NCBI GenBank assembly: GCA_038503035.1
Contig: JAVSML010025185.1
Coordinates: 409,349 to 473,348, forward strand
From: Crocodylus rhombifer
Lineage: Eukaryota > Chordata > Crocodylia > Crocodylidae
DNA length: 64,000 nt
Direction: 5' to 3'
The notes under the pieces are model-generated. The model searched no databases, was not told where the DNA came from, and saw only the letters and a list, made by a program, of their open reading frames with translations. Shown piece by piece: positions 35,203 through 45,257 of this stretch. Position 1 is the stretch's first letter. Each line of letters begins with the position of its first letter. The position numbers and the translations under genes are program-made.

Positions 35203-35700
35203 GGGCGTGTCCAAAAAGCATGCATGTATGGTTTGCAGCACTGCAGACCTATCTATGGCACCACCACAAACCACACTTGCTGCACATGTACGCATTCACT
35301 ACACTGCTAATTTGCAGCATGGTGGTTTTTTGTGACACTGAGAGATCCTGGTGTCAAAAAGACCATAACACAAAAAGTGGTGTGGCTCATCTGGTGGCAA
35401 CGTATGCCACCCAAAACTGGAGCTTGACTGACCAGAGCCAAGCTCTGTCTGCTGGCCAGGCTCTACTCACCCAGATTGCTGCTCCCGGAGCCCCAGGAGG
35501 CCCTCAGAACCCTATGTAAGTCTGCTGGGTCTACCCTAAGTGCTAACTTCAGTCTCCCCCTACCTAACACATGGCTACTTCCTGTGTGCCGAAGCGCTCA
35601 TGCATGGGCATTCCCCGGGGATAAGTACAAGTGGCACAATTATGTGCCACTGCTATTTGGCCCCAGGGAAATGCACATGTATGCTCATCTGGATGCACCC
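35203..35700. mobile_element. 498-bp MITE, PIF/Harbinger-like
   Basis: It begins GGGCGTGTCCAAAAAGCATG and, inverted, ends GGGTGCATCCAGATGAGCAT, about 26-bp imperfect terminal inverted repeats. TAT occurs at 35200-35202 and 35701-35703. Deleting one copy plus the element rejoins the LINE reading frame (CTCATATGTGGATAAATAC), which directly supports a 3-bp target duplication. No transposase. Confidence 0.85.
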
Positions 35701-36302
35701 TATGTGGATAAATACCTAATCCCTAAACAGGGTGGCTTTCACCCTGGAAAATCAGCAGTCAGCTGCTCAATCTAACTCAACATAATGAGAACAGTTATGA
35801 AAGAGGCCAAATCACCTGAGCTGTGTTCATTGACCTAACAGCCACCTATGATAAAGTCAACCACCAATGACTCCTCCACAAGACCCTGGAAATGACAAAA
35901 GATCAACACTTTACAGAGCTGATATGAACTCTGCTTAAAAACAGATTTTTTTTGTTAAATTGGATGGAAAGGGAAGCAGATGGAGGCAACAGATGAATGG
36001 CCTCCCCCAAGGAAAAGTACTTGAATAATGTCTATATGAATGACCAACCAATTGATTTGGAAACAGAATATTTATCTATGCAGACTACCTGTGCATAATA
36101 GCCCAAAACACTGGCTTTGTCCATATTAAAAAATCCCTCAGTGAGGCACTAATTGACCTAACCTCATACTACATTGAACACCAATTATGTAACCCAGTGA
36201 TAATACAAGTATGTGCCTTCCATCTGAAAAACCATGAGGAGGCCAATCACAAGCTCAACATTACTTGGTCTGGGACCCCACTATAGTAGTGTCCAAACCT
36301 AG

Positions 36303-37868
36303 TGTAGCAGGCTTGCCTTTCAGAGCTTGGGTTGAGTCCCAGGCTTGTGATTTTGCTGTTTTGATTGGTGGAGCCCATCCACAAATCAGGAGGCAGCCAG
36401 GAAAATAACATTACTCCCCTTTCCTGAGGGGAGGGGGAGAAGAGCTCCCCCAGACCTGATTGTAGACTGCAACACTGTCAGGTCTGGAAGACTTCAGGGG
36501 CGGAGCCCTGGAGAGTATAAAAGGAGCTTTTTGCCCAGAATGAGGGTGACGCATCCAGGACAGAAAAGAGAGAAAAGCAGGACTTAGAAGAGCTGAGGAG
36601 AGCTGCTCAGCAGAGTGAAGCAGTAGCCTGAAAGCGCCCCTTAAGACTTCCATCAGAGGGGAATGGCAGATGGCTCCAGCAGCTAGGCTCTTGGTGCACA
36701 GCATGGCACATGGCATCCAGACCCCGGGAGCTGCATGAGGTGGCTCAGATCTGCAACCTCTGGCATGCAGCCAGAGACACGGTGCACAGGCTGGTGCATG
36801 GAGCAGGATCTCTGGAGCACTTGGGCAGCTCAGGTCCCCAACCCCTGGCATGAGACTGGGAGCTTGGTGCAGGAAGCACTGCACGGAGGGTCCAGGAGCA
36901 GACTGAGCCTGGTGCTGCAGAGGCGGCCCAGGCCTCCAAACCATAGCAAAAGGTTGAGTCCAGGGAGCCAGATGGTGCTCGGGCTACTTAGCCAGTAGAC
37001 AGGGCTGAGCTAGAGGCCCCAGAAGTCCTGCAGAGTGGAACCCTGTTCCAGGGGACAGCGACCCCCACCAAAGCCCACCGCAGGTGAGAGAGCAGCTTGG
37101 CGCAGAGGACATGGGCTAACCTCCAGGCCTGGGAGCCATGAGTTACAGGGAAAAAAGGATTTCCACAGGGGAGGGAGAGTCCCCCCTGGTTATTTAAGGG
37201 CTTCTGAAAGTGGAGGTTCCACTGGGAGGGGCCCCCTGAAGTTACCAGCTTCCTTGAACGGCTTGGGAAAAAGCCCAAGGGCATTGGGGTTTCCCCTTGG
37301 GATTAAGTTTATCTTTTAGGTTCTTGTGCCATAAGTGGTGTGATGTCATGCCTTATCTTTTGTGAACTTGCATATTGTAAATTAGTAAATAAGTAGAGAC
37401 CTAGGGCTCTGCTGGGACCCCCTTTTGCTAGTATTTCACCTGTTGTTTATTTGTATTTATTTGTTGCTTATTTATTGTTTACCTATACTTATCTATACTT
37501 TATCTTTTGGCTACCTATGTTTATTTTGGGGGTTATCTGTTTCAGATCAGATACTTATCTGTCACTTACCTGTGTCTGGAGCACTGGTGTAAGGTTTTAT
37601 AGCATTTATCCAGAGGGTATTGTTTATGTTATTAGTTTAGATATCACATATGTGAAAAGTTAATGTAAATAAATGTAAATAATAATTTAATATTGTAAAT
37701 GTAATGTAAATAAATTTGTATATAGTTAAGTCCCCTGACTGTCCTGGCCTGGTTCTATAGGGACAGAGGGAAACTGAGCAGTCTGCAGTTCCCCCACAGC
37801 ACACTTGCCGGCTAACAATTCCCTTCAATTGGAGAAGGGGAGTATAAACCTGACTATACCTGGGCTAC
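36303..37868 (+). mobile_element. Solo LTR, copy A (family shared with 41030-42543)
   Basis: It begins TGTAGCAGGCTTGCC and ends CCTGGGCTAC. The reverse complement of 41030-42543 matches along its length, including the start, the CAATCAGGAGGCAGC region and the end. TATAAAAGG at 36517-36525 is a promoter-like TATA box. AT-rich AAATAAATT repeats near 37670-37720 may hold the polyadenylation signal. Flanks CCTAG and CCAGG are a weak 5-bp match. It sits inside the LINE relic, whose sequence continues on both sides. No gag or pol is attached, so it is a solo LTR. Confidence 0.82.
36517..36525 (+). promoter_or_regulatory. TATA box of LTR copy A
   Basis: TATAAAAGG lies about 215 bp from the LTR start. 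The corresponding TATAAAAAG is present on the minus strand near 42335-42327 in copy B. Confidence 0.6.
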
Positions 37869-38760
37869 CCAGGTTACCTTGGAGTCACCCTTGATTGAAT
37901 TCTCTCATTCAAAAAACACATCATGAAGACAAAAGCAAAGATGAGCACTCACAAATACATTCTATATTAGCTCACCAACTTGAAATGGGGTGCTAGTCCC
38001 TCAACAATCTGGACCACTGCTCTGGTCTCAGCTTCTTCTCTGCCAAGTATGCATGCCCCTGTATGGGAGAGATTCATACATGCTAAGTGCCTTGACTCCA
38101 TTCTGAACGATAGCTGTCAATGCATGATATGATGTCTGAAAACGACCAGCCTAAACAATGTGTACCTGCTGTCTGGCATCCCCCTACCTGACATCAGAAG
38201 AGCAGTGGCCAGCAGGACAGAATGATTGAGACAAACTGAAGATTTGAGACACACATTGTATAACCATCCTGTACCACACAAACATCTGAAGGCATGCTGG
38301 AGCTTCCTCACCAGCACCCAACCTCTTGATGCCCCATGCAAGGAGACATGACTACAGATGTAGAATGAGAGGCTGAAGAAAATATCTGACAGTGTAAAAA
38401 TGGATATTTCTACGGTTGAGTCCTGACCACCAGGGGCTAACAAACCATGGCAAAGTTGGATGGGCTAACAAACTATAAAACACCATGGCAGAGTTAGATG
38501 CTCTAAGGAACTAATGAAGGAATGGAGCTATACCTTTGGTTCAACCAACTGTGACCATGGCACAGAGACTCAAATTATGGCACACATGCTGCAATGCCCA
38601 CTGCTTGAAGGCACATGTACAACGAAAGACCTTACAAAGTACAATAAATGAGCACAAGCATTTGTAACAAAATGGTTAAATGTGGTGTGGACACAAGAAG
38701 AAGAAACTCTGGAAAGCCACGCTGTCAATTTCAGCACCTTGCTAGGTAACCTCGGTGGTG

Positions 38761-39582
38761 GGCTTTAAAAAGACTTTTCCTAGAAAGTCCCTCAAGTACC
38801 TTGCATTGCTGGCAGTTGCATGGAGATGTTTTTCCAGGCTGGAACCTGCAGGGAAGGGCTGGTTAAAGTGCAGCGTAGGGGGCAAGGAAGAATTAACAAT
38901 TAATGGGCTAATTCACTTGACATGGAGCATGGGATTAACAGCCATTCTGTTCTATTAAATGCCCATTGTGTAATGCCCAATGTGTAATCCCCCACCCCAC
39001 TACCTCCCAGCAGTTGAGAGGTGTTTACTGTTACAAATATAACCACCCACCTACCACGAGCAGGCCATAAAGCCTCCCCACTCCCTTCTCTTTCCCACCC
39101 TCCGCCTCAACCTGGCTATTCCCCACCACCCCAAATAAACTTCTGTGGGCACACTTAGGGTCTCTAGGAGGGAAGTGAAACAAACACAGAGGCTTTCTGC
39201 TTCATTAGCCCTGTGGTCTGTGGTCTCTGTAGGCAACAGATCTTTGGCAGTGAGTCCTGGTTGCACCCCAGAGCAGCTCCATTGCCCGACATAGGTTTGT
39301 GAGGGTGAGGAATAGTGAAGTTTGGGAAGGCTGGAGGACTGACCAGAAACTAGACAGAATGCTTTATGTCCACACATAACACTGAACTGGTTCAAGGATG
39401 ACGGGCTCAAAGCAGTTCTTGATTTTTCTGGTGTGTTTTTTAAATGTTCCATGAAGTTTAAAGTGGTCTAGAGTAGCATGTACACCTAGATTCCTGGAGC
39501 TTAAAATGTATTCAGAACAACTGAAGCATTACATTTGTCCGCAGCCACAGCCACAGTACAGAGGCACTGTAAAATAATTAGG
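38761..39582. other. Intergenic, nothing recognised
   Basis: No gene or repeat boundary recognised. Confidence 0.45.
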
Positions 39583-39870
39583 ATCATAGGAAAGTAGGTC
39601 TGGAAGGGACCACATGAGCTGTTTTAGTCCAGCCCTCTGCTCAAGGCAGGATCACCCTGAATACAACATCATAGTCAAAAATCTCTCTAACTTGCTCTTG
39701 AAAAATTCCAGTTACAGAGATTCCATAACTTTTCTACGTAGCCTGTTCCAATAACCACCCTTATAGTCAGAAAGTTCTTATTAATCTTCAAGTTAAGTTT
39801 CCTTTACTGAACTTTGAGGCCATTGCTCCTTGTCCTGTCCCCTATAGCTTCATAGAAATTCCATAAATGT
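39583..39870 (-). mobile_element. CR1 3' end fragment, minus strand
   Basis: Read on the minus strand it has the distal ORF2 coding (RSNGLK, NKNFLTIRVV-like blocks), then the CR1 3' UTR with TCCCTTCCAGACCTAC and the tail at about 39583-39600. It repeats the coding stretch present in 40293-41024, so it is a separate copy. Confidence 0.85.
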
Positions 39871-39937
39871 AACCAGGATGTTTTACATGTGTAGAGTCCC
39901 CAGATCATCATACAAATATTAAGTGAAAAAGTAAAAC

Positions 39938-40288
39938 GCTCTTATTCATAATAGCTCATTGTGTTACTATTCTTTTAGTGAACATGTAAATAGGATTTTA
40001 TGGCAAGAGCAGCTCTTGGTAGATAGGAACCGAGGTTCAAATCCCTGTTTCAGTGGATATTTAAATACATAGACATTCATTGCCACAGGGATGAGAACAA
40101 GGTGATTTATGTGTAAAAAGTGGAATTGCTCCAATGTGACAGGTTGTTTTGGTAAGAGGAAAAAAACTAGGTGTTCTAGCACCCTTACCATGAAAAAATC
40201 TGTGGCTGACAGGCCATGCCATAAAATCCTATTTACAGGTTCACTAAAAGAATAGTAACAGTGACAATGAGCTATTATGAATAAGAGC
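39938..40288. mobile_element. 351-bp foldback element
   Basis: Left arm 39938-40010 and right arm 40212-40288 are inverted copies of about 75 bp. They start GCTCTTATTCATAATAGCTC on the left and in the reverse complement of the right, and differ by a few small indels. The unique middle (about 200 bp) includes GGTTCAAATCCC at 40035-40046, which resembles a pol III B box, but no A box or tRNA fold was found. No ORF. Confidence 0.8.
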
Positions 40289-40292
40289 ATTG

Positions 40293-41024
40293 GGGAGGGT
40301 TCTGGAGCATGGTAATTACCACCCAAATTCTGGTCATCCTTACCATGAAGAAGTTTTTCCTGATGACTAACTTAAATCTGCTCCCTGTCAGTTTGTGACC
40401 ATTGTTCCTCGTTACCCCAAGAGGAACCCTGGTGAACAGAGCATCTCCAATCCCTTGCTGCGTCCCCCTAATGAATTTGTAGGCGGCCACAGGATCACCT
40501 CTCAACCTTCTCTTGAGGAGGCTGAAGAGGTCCAGGTCCCTCAGTCTCTCCTCATAGGACTTCTCCTGTAAGCCCCTAACCATAGGAGTAGCCCTCCTCT
40601 GGACCACCTTGAGTCTATCAACATCCTTCTTGAAGTACAGTGTCCAAAACTGGGCACAGTACTCCAACTGCAGTCTGACTAATGCTGCATAGAGGGTAAG
40701 TATCATCTTCTTGGTTCTATTTGTCATGCATCTGCTGATGTACAATAAAGTGCGATTAGCTTTGCTGATGATTTCATCACACTGATGACTCATGTTCATC
40801 TTGGAGTCCACTATGACTCCAAGATCCCTTTCCGCTTCTGTGCTGCTGAGAGGGTCACTTCCTAGCCAGTAGATGTGCTGGATATTTTTGTGCCCTAGGT
40901 GCAGCACTCTGCATTTGTCCTTGTTGTACTGCATCCTATTGTCTACTGCCCACTTTTTTAATCTGTCCAGATCTGCCTGCAATCATTCCCAATCCTCTGG
41001 GGTGTTCACTTCACCCCACAATTT
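40293..41024 (-). pseudogene. Old CR1 ORF2, distal RT part (interrupted by LTR copy B)
   Basis: The minus strand from 41024 gives LWGEVNTPEDWE, a stop, then LQADLDRLKKWAVDN and DKCRVLHLGHKN. A long open stretch continues to the EAERDLGVIVDSKMN, YISRCM, LRGDPVAAYKFIRGT and RKNFFMVRM blocks. This is the C-terminal third of CR1 ORF2, downstream of RT motif C. The frame is open over 40982-40275 apart from the upstream stop, so this copy is only moderately old. Its 5' neighbour across LTR copy B is 42549-42922, and the two join at the FMDDT motif. Confidence 0.88.
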
Positions 41025-41029
41025 AGTAT

Positions 41030-42543
41030 GTGGCCCAGGTGTACATGGGTTTGTACTTCACTCTCCAATTGAGGGAATTATTGGCAGGGCAGTGTGCTGT
41101 GGAGGGACACAGCAACCCAGCGGCCGCCTGTGTCCCTTATAGAGTCAGATCCAGTCAATCAATTACTTAACTATATACAGATTTATTATTACAACAAAAC
41201 CATTAAAGGGTAAGCACATAGATTATATATATATATGTACAAATTTACAAAACAATAAACCTTTTAACATATATATGTGTATATATAAATATATATATGT
41301 GTGTGTGTATACACACACACACACACCTAGTTATCATTTAAAATACAGATGAACAATAAAACAAACCAGACCAAAGGATATTGATTGGGCAACCTTATAA
41401 CTCTATTCATATACAAACTATTACTTCAAATTATTCACATAAACTGTAAGGCACAGTCCACAAATATAATCAGCAGTCCTCAGACTACCTGGGTGCCCTC
41501 TAGGGCAGGGGCCCCACTCCCAAGGTACCACTACAGGAAAGGAGATGGTGGGGGGGAAGGAGACAAAGACCCCAAAGACTCTTAAGCACCTCAGCTATCA
41601 CCCAGGAGTGGCCCGCGTAATGCCATTTTGCAACCTTTGGGGGAGTTCCTCTCTCTGGGGTAACTTAATCCTCCACAGTCCTGGAGGGTTGCCTCTTGTT
41701 CTCTAGGTCAAGCTCTATTCCCCACAAGGTTTTCCTGCCACCTGACTCTACTGCCGCTGTCCTGGGTTAGGGCCACATGCATCGCTGTGTGTAGTGGGTG
41801 CTTCACCTTGTGCTAGGGTTTGGAGGCCTGGACAGCCTTGTGCAGCACCGGGGCTCAGTCTTTTCCTAGACCCTCTGGCCAGCATCATCTGCACTGAGCT
41901 GATGTCCAGTATTAGCAGCTGTAGACCCAAGCCATCTCAAGTGGCTCCCAGGATCTCTCACCCTCCATGCAGTGCCTCCTGCACCAAGCTCCCAACCTTG
42001 TTCTGGGGGTTGAGGACCTGAGCCACTCCAGGGGCTCCAAAGATCCAGCTCATGCACCGGCCTTTGCAACATGTCTCTGGCTACATGCCAGAGGTTGCAG
42101 ACCTGAGCCACCTCCCACAGCTCCCAGGGTCTGGATGCAATGCTGTACATGGAGAGCCTAACCGCTGGAGCCATGCCACACTCCCCACTGGTGGAAGTCT
42201 TCAGGGGCTCTTCCTGGGCTACTGCTTCACCCTGCTGAGCAGCTCTCCTCAGCTCTTCTAAGCCCTGCTCTTCCCTCTTCTCTGTCCCCAATGTATCTGT
42301 CTCTTGTGCTAGGCATGCAGCTCTTTTTATACACTCCAAGGCTCTGCCCCTGAAGTCTTCTGGACCTGACAGTTTGCAGTCTTCAATCAGGTCTGGGGGA
42401 GCTCTTCTCCCCCTCCCCTCAGGAAAGGGGAGTGATGTTATTTCTCTTGCTGCCTCCTGATTGGTAGATGGGCTCCACCAATCAAAACAGCAGGATCTCA
42501 AGCCTGGGATTCAACCCAAGCTCTGAAAGGTAAGCCTGCTACA
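41030..42543 (-). mobile_element. Solo LTR, copy B (inverted relative to copy A)
   Basis: On the minus strand it begins TGTAGCAGGCTTACC at 42543 and ends CCTGGGCCAC at 41030. It is homologous to 36303-37868 along its whole length. AGTGT at 42544-42548 and AGTAT at 41025-41029 (+ strand) form a 5-bp target duplication with one difference. The target is the FADDT codons of an old CR1 RT, which resume cleanly on the other side. A TA/TG microsatellite has expanded inside it at 41226-41326. The short ORFs are not genes. Confidence 0.88.
41226..41326 (+). repeat. Compound (TA)n/(TG)n/(CA)n microsatellite
   Basis: Alternating TATATA, TGTGTG and ACACAC runs within LTR copy B, partly self-complementary. 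Copy A has only an AT-rich AAATAAATGT-type sequence in the matching place. Confidence 0.85.
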
Positions 42544-42548
42544 AGTGT

Positions 42549-42922
42549 CATCCATAAACTTGGTCAGAGTACACTTCACACCCACATCCAAGTCACTGAT
42601 GAATATATTGAACAGTAGTCCAAGGACCAAACCCTGCAGCACCCCACTACCCACATCCTTCCAGGTCAATGCCAACCCATCTACTACCACTCTCTGGGTG
42701 CAACCGCTAAGAAAATTTTCCACCCACCAGACCATGTAAACATCTATTTCACAGCCTCTTAATTTATTTATGAGAATGGGATAAGATATTGTATTGAAGA
42801 CCTTGCTAAAATCCAAGAAAACAACATCCACCTCTATTCCTGCATCTAAGTGTTTTGTGACCATGTCATAAATTGAAACCAAATTGATCAGGTATGATCT
42901 ACCAGCCACCAGACTGAGTTCC
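42549..42922 (-). pseudogene. Old CR1 ORF2, RT palm part
   Basis: The minus strand encodes SLVAGRSYLINLVSIYDMVTK, VDVVFLDFSKVFNTISYPIL (motif A, with FD changed to FN) and GVLQGLVLGLLFNIFISDLD (motif B). It ends in KFMDDT (motif C, Ala changed to Met), cut there by LTR copy B. It is open without stops over about 125 codons. The upstream end stops at about 42922 against the hAT relic. Confidence 0.88.
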
Positions 42923-42923
42923 A

Positions 42924-43184
42924 TGGGACTGGGAGCTGCTGGGCATGGAGCCTGGTGGAAGGAGATGGAGCGCAGCCCGAGGGCTGCACCCTTCCTCCAT
43001 CCACTAGCTCAGCTCCCAGGGAGGCAGCAGTGGCAGCCTCCCACCCACACCCCCAGGAGGGCTGTGGGGCTCTGCCGGGCTCCTTCCAGGGTGCTAGTCC
43101 CAATCTACCTGATATCAGAGGAGGCTGCTCCTGCCCCAGTTTTGTGCTTCCTATTATAGCCTGGGTGAAATGTCAAAACAGCAT
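42924..43184. mobile_element. hAT relic, left part (host of the young CR1)
   Basis: GC-rich sequence ending in TATTATAGCCTGGGTGAAAT and GTCAAAACAGC. This matches the subterminal region of the TAGGGCTGTGCAAAA hAT family (compare 54948-54985 and the reverse complement of 13185-13215). Its partner is 46965-47083. The original left terminus is not recognisable, so a flanking deletion is likely. Confidence 0.65.
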
Positions 43185-43968
43185 CGTAACTTCTGAACTG
43201 GACCCACAGGGGAGAGCACCATCTCCCTCCATGACTAAGGAGGACTCTGGGACCTCCCGCTCTGCCCAGTCAGGGGCATGGACCAAGGTGGTCAAGGGCC
43301 CCAAGGCCCGCCGCACCAAGGCCCCTCCCTCGCTGGAGCTTAGCAACTGCTTCACATCTCTTGCAGCGCCAGCAGAGCCTGCTCAGTTGCCAGCTCGCGC
43401 AGGCAACCCGGGCTCAACCGCAGCTACTGGCCCCACTCTCCCCAAGTCAAAGCGAAAGGTGTTTGTTGTGGGAGACTCCATCCTGCGGGGCACTGAGGGG
43501 GCAATATGCCGCCCCGACCCCTTAGCCCGGGAAGTCTGCTGCTTCCTGGGGGCCCACACCCGAGACATTGCGGAGAGGATCCCGCAGCTCCTCCGGCCCA
43601 CAGACCACTACCCCATGCTCCTTATTCATGTGGGCACCAATGACATGGCTTGGAGCACCCCCAGCCAGGTTATGAGGCACTACAGGGAGTTGGAAGCAGG
43701 GCTTAGGGGTCTGGGAGCTCAGGTAGTGTTTTCGTCTATCCTCCCAGTCTCGGGCTATGGGCTGAGGAGGGAAAGGAGGATCCACGCAGTGAACCAAAGA
43801 CTGCGGAGCTGGTGTCATCGGGAAGGCTTTGGCTTCCATGACCACAGCCCCCTCTTTGGCAAGAGAGGCAGCGAGCTGCTGGGAAGAGATGGCCTCCACC
43901 TCTCCCCCCTGGGGAGGAGGCTCTTCTCAGCCAGGCTGGCTGACCTACTCCACCGGGCTTTAAACTAA
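42955..43968 (+). CDS. CR1 ORF1 protein (SGNH-hydrolase/esterase domain)
   Basis: An open frame of 337 codons. Roughly the first 75 codons come from the flanking hAT relic, so the ATG at 42955 is not the native CR1 start; the true ORF1 is truncated at its N terminus. CR1 ORF1 proteins bind element RNA and carry an esterase domain. Residues about 165-337 form an SGNH-type hydrolase. The nucleophile block is GDSILRG (Ser175), the block with the conserved Asn is HVGTND (Asn229), and the catalytic Asp/His block is DGLHLS (Asp312, His315). All four expected residues are present. Before it lies a basic linker (WTKVVKGPKARRTKAPPSLE). No CCHC zinc knuckle remains, being beyond the truncation. ORF2 starts 20 bases after the TAA stop. 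Confidence 0.85.
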   Translation: MEGDGAQPEGCTLPPSTSSAPREAAVAASHPHPQEGCGALPGSFQGASPNLPDIRGGCSCPSFVLPIIAWVKCQNSIVTSELDPQGRAPSPSMTKEDSGTSRSAQSGAWTKVVKGPKARRTKAPPSLELSNCFTSLAAPAEPAQLPARAGNPGSTAATGPTLPKSKRKVFVVGDSILRGTEGAICRPDPLAREVCCFLGAHTRDIAERIPQLLRPTDHYPMLLIHVGTNDMAWSTPSQVMRHYRELEAGLRGLGAQVVFSSILPVSGYGLRRERRIHAVNQRLRSWCHREGFGFHDHSPLFGKRGSELLGRDGLHLSPLGRRLFSARLADLLHRALN

Positions 43969-43988
43969 GCCCGCTGGGGGATGGGGGG

Positions 43989-45257
43989 ATGACTGCCACT
44001 GCTGGCCCACTGAGCGACCCTTGCAAAGCCAGCAGACCAAGGCACTTAAGGGAGCCCACCCCTGCTCCAGCCCTGGCACAATCTGTGGGCAAGGCAAGAG
44101 CCCCTAAGGGCACACTTGCCTGCCTGTACACTAATGCCAGTAGCCTAGGTAATAATCAGGAGAAGCTTGTCCTCCTGCTCAGTGCAAAGAATTATGACGT
44201 CATTGGGATAACGGAGACCTGGTGGGACTCCACCCATGACTGGACCACGGGTATAGAGGGCTATACCCTGTACAGGAGAGATTGTGTTGACAAAAGGGGC
44301 GGGGGTGTAGCTCTGTATGTGAAGGAAAGCTACATGTCCCTGCAAGCTGATGTTGGCGACCGGCATGGACAGCTAGAGACCCTCTGGGTAAAAATTCGTG
44401 GGAAAAATGGCACAGGGGACACAACGGTGGGAGTCTACTACAGACCTCCCACTCAAAGTCCTGAGCTTGACCAGGAGTTTGCCCGGGAACTGACTGAGGC
44501 CGCTTGCTCCAGGACCTTGGTTGTCATGGGTGACTTCAATTACCCGGACATCTCCTGGGAAGATCACTCAGCAAAATCCAAGCGGTCACAAAGCTTTCTC
44601 TCATGCATGGATGACCTCTACCTGACTCAAGAAGTCTATGGGCCAACGAGAGGCAAAGCGCTGCTCGACCTGGTACTGGCTATGGGGGACGACCTAATCG
44701 GCGACCTAGTGATCGATGGGAAGCTGGGTGACAGCGATCACGAGCTGATCACCTTCACCATCTGCCGTAAAGCTGGCAAGTCAGTCAGCAACACAGAAGT
44801 CCTTGACTTCAGAAAAGCCGACTTTGACAAGCTCAAGAGGCTTGTCGGTCAGGCTCTCAGGGACTGTGACCCCAGGAAGATGGGAGTTCAAGAAGAGTGG
44901 TTGCTTCTCAAGGAAGCGATCCTCAATGCACAAGCTAAATCTATTCCAACATGGAGGAAAGGCAGCAAGAAGGCACAGCAGCCCTCCTGGCTCTCTAGGG
45001 ACCTAGTGGACCTCCTGCGGCTAAAAAGGAAAGCCTACAAAGGATGGAGGATGGGATTCACCTCCAAGGAGGATTATTCTGCACTGGTCTGGTCCTGCAG
45101 GGAGCAAACCAGGAAAGCCAAGGCTGCAACTGAACTCCAACTAGCTTCAAACATCAAGGACAACAAAAAGTCCTTTTTCAGATATGTGGGGAGCCGGAGG
45201 AAAAGCAAGGGCAATGTTTGGACCCCTGCTAAACCAGATGGGGCAACTGACAACTGA
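43989..45257 (+). CDS. CR1 ORF2, 5' part: endonuclease (frameshifted)
   Basis: The first 422 codons of ORF2. Residues about 45-270 form an apurinic/apyrimidinic-type endonuclease that nicks the genomic target. Catalytic blocks are intact: NASSLGN near residue 50, TETWWD with Glu76, GVYYRPP near 150, GDFNYPD with Asp182 and Asn184, and GDSDHEL with Asp250 and His251. A linker rich in Lys/Arg follows (KKAQQPSWLSRDL, then DNKKSFFRYVGSRRKSKGN). After about residue 412 the frame leaves the conserved CR1 sequence, which continues in the next frame, so the last residues before the stop at 45257 are out of frame. The start ATG follows ORF1 closely, without overlap. Without the shift the two pieces would make a protein of about 963 residues. 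Confidence 0.88.
   Translation: MTATAGPLSDPCKASRPRHLREPTPAPALAQSVGKARAPKGTLACLYTNASSLGNNQEKLVLLLSAKNYDVIGITETWWDSTHDWTTGIEGYTLYRRDCVDKRGGGVALYVKESYMSLQADVGDRHGQLETLWVKIRGKNGTGDTTVGVYYRPPTQSPELDQEFARELTEAACSRTLVVMGDFNYPDISWEDHSAKSKRSQSFLSCMDDLYLTQEVYGPTRGKALLDLVLAMGDDLIGDLVIDGKLGDSDHELITFTICRKAGKSVSNTEVLDFRKADFDKLKRLVGQALRDCDPRKMGVQEEWLLLKEAILNAQAKSIPTWRKGSKKAQQPSWLSRDLVDLLRLKRKAYKGWRMGFTSKEDYSALVWSCREQTRKAKAATELQLASNIKDNKKSFFRYVGSRRKSKGNVWTPAKPDGATDN

Larger units (their letters stand above)
35080..38760 (+). mobile_element. Non-LTR LINE relic broken by a MITE and an LTR
   Basis: A heavily decayed RT of a second, non-CR1 LINE family in three pieces. 35080-35200 encodes VLEKPGKDPSKPKSFRTISL (RT entry block). 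35701-36302 encodes YVDKYLIPKQGGFHPGKS, then a motif A remnant (VFIDLT...YD near 35823-35850). 37869-38760 encodes the distal part: TYLGVTLD-like at 37875, HIMKTKAKMSTHKYIL, then LLSGIPLPDIRRAVASR near 38170-38215. Removing the insertions at 35203-35700 and 36303-37868 restores colinearity. Stops are frequent throughout. Confidence 0.72.

Noticed and set aside
36411..36998. ORFs of 177 and 87 codons on opposite strands
   Set aside because: Both fall in the LTR copy A and have no domain; copy B lacks matching intact frames.
40035..40046. GGTTCAAATCCC as a pol III B box of a tRNA gene or tRNA-SINE
   Set aside because: No A box at the proper distance, no cloverleaf, and it lies in the loop of a foldback element.
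41866..42501. 211-codon minus-strand ORF
   Set aside because: It lies in LTR copy B leader sequence. The equivalent frame is not preserved in copy A and no family is recognisable, so coding is not supported.
36303..42543. The two LTR copies as the ends of one provirus
   Set aside because: They are inverted relative to each other, have different target sequences, and the DNA between them is LINE and unrelated sequence.
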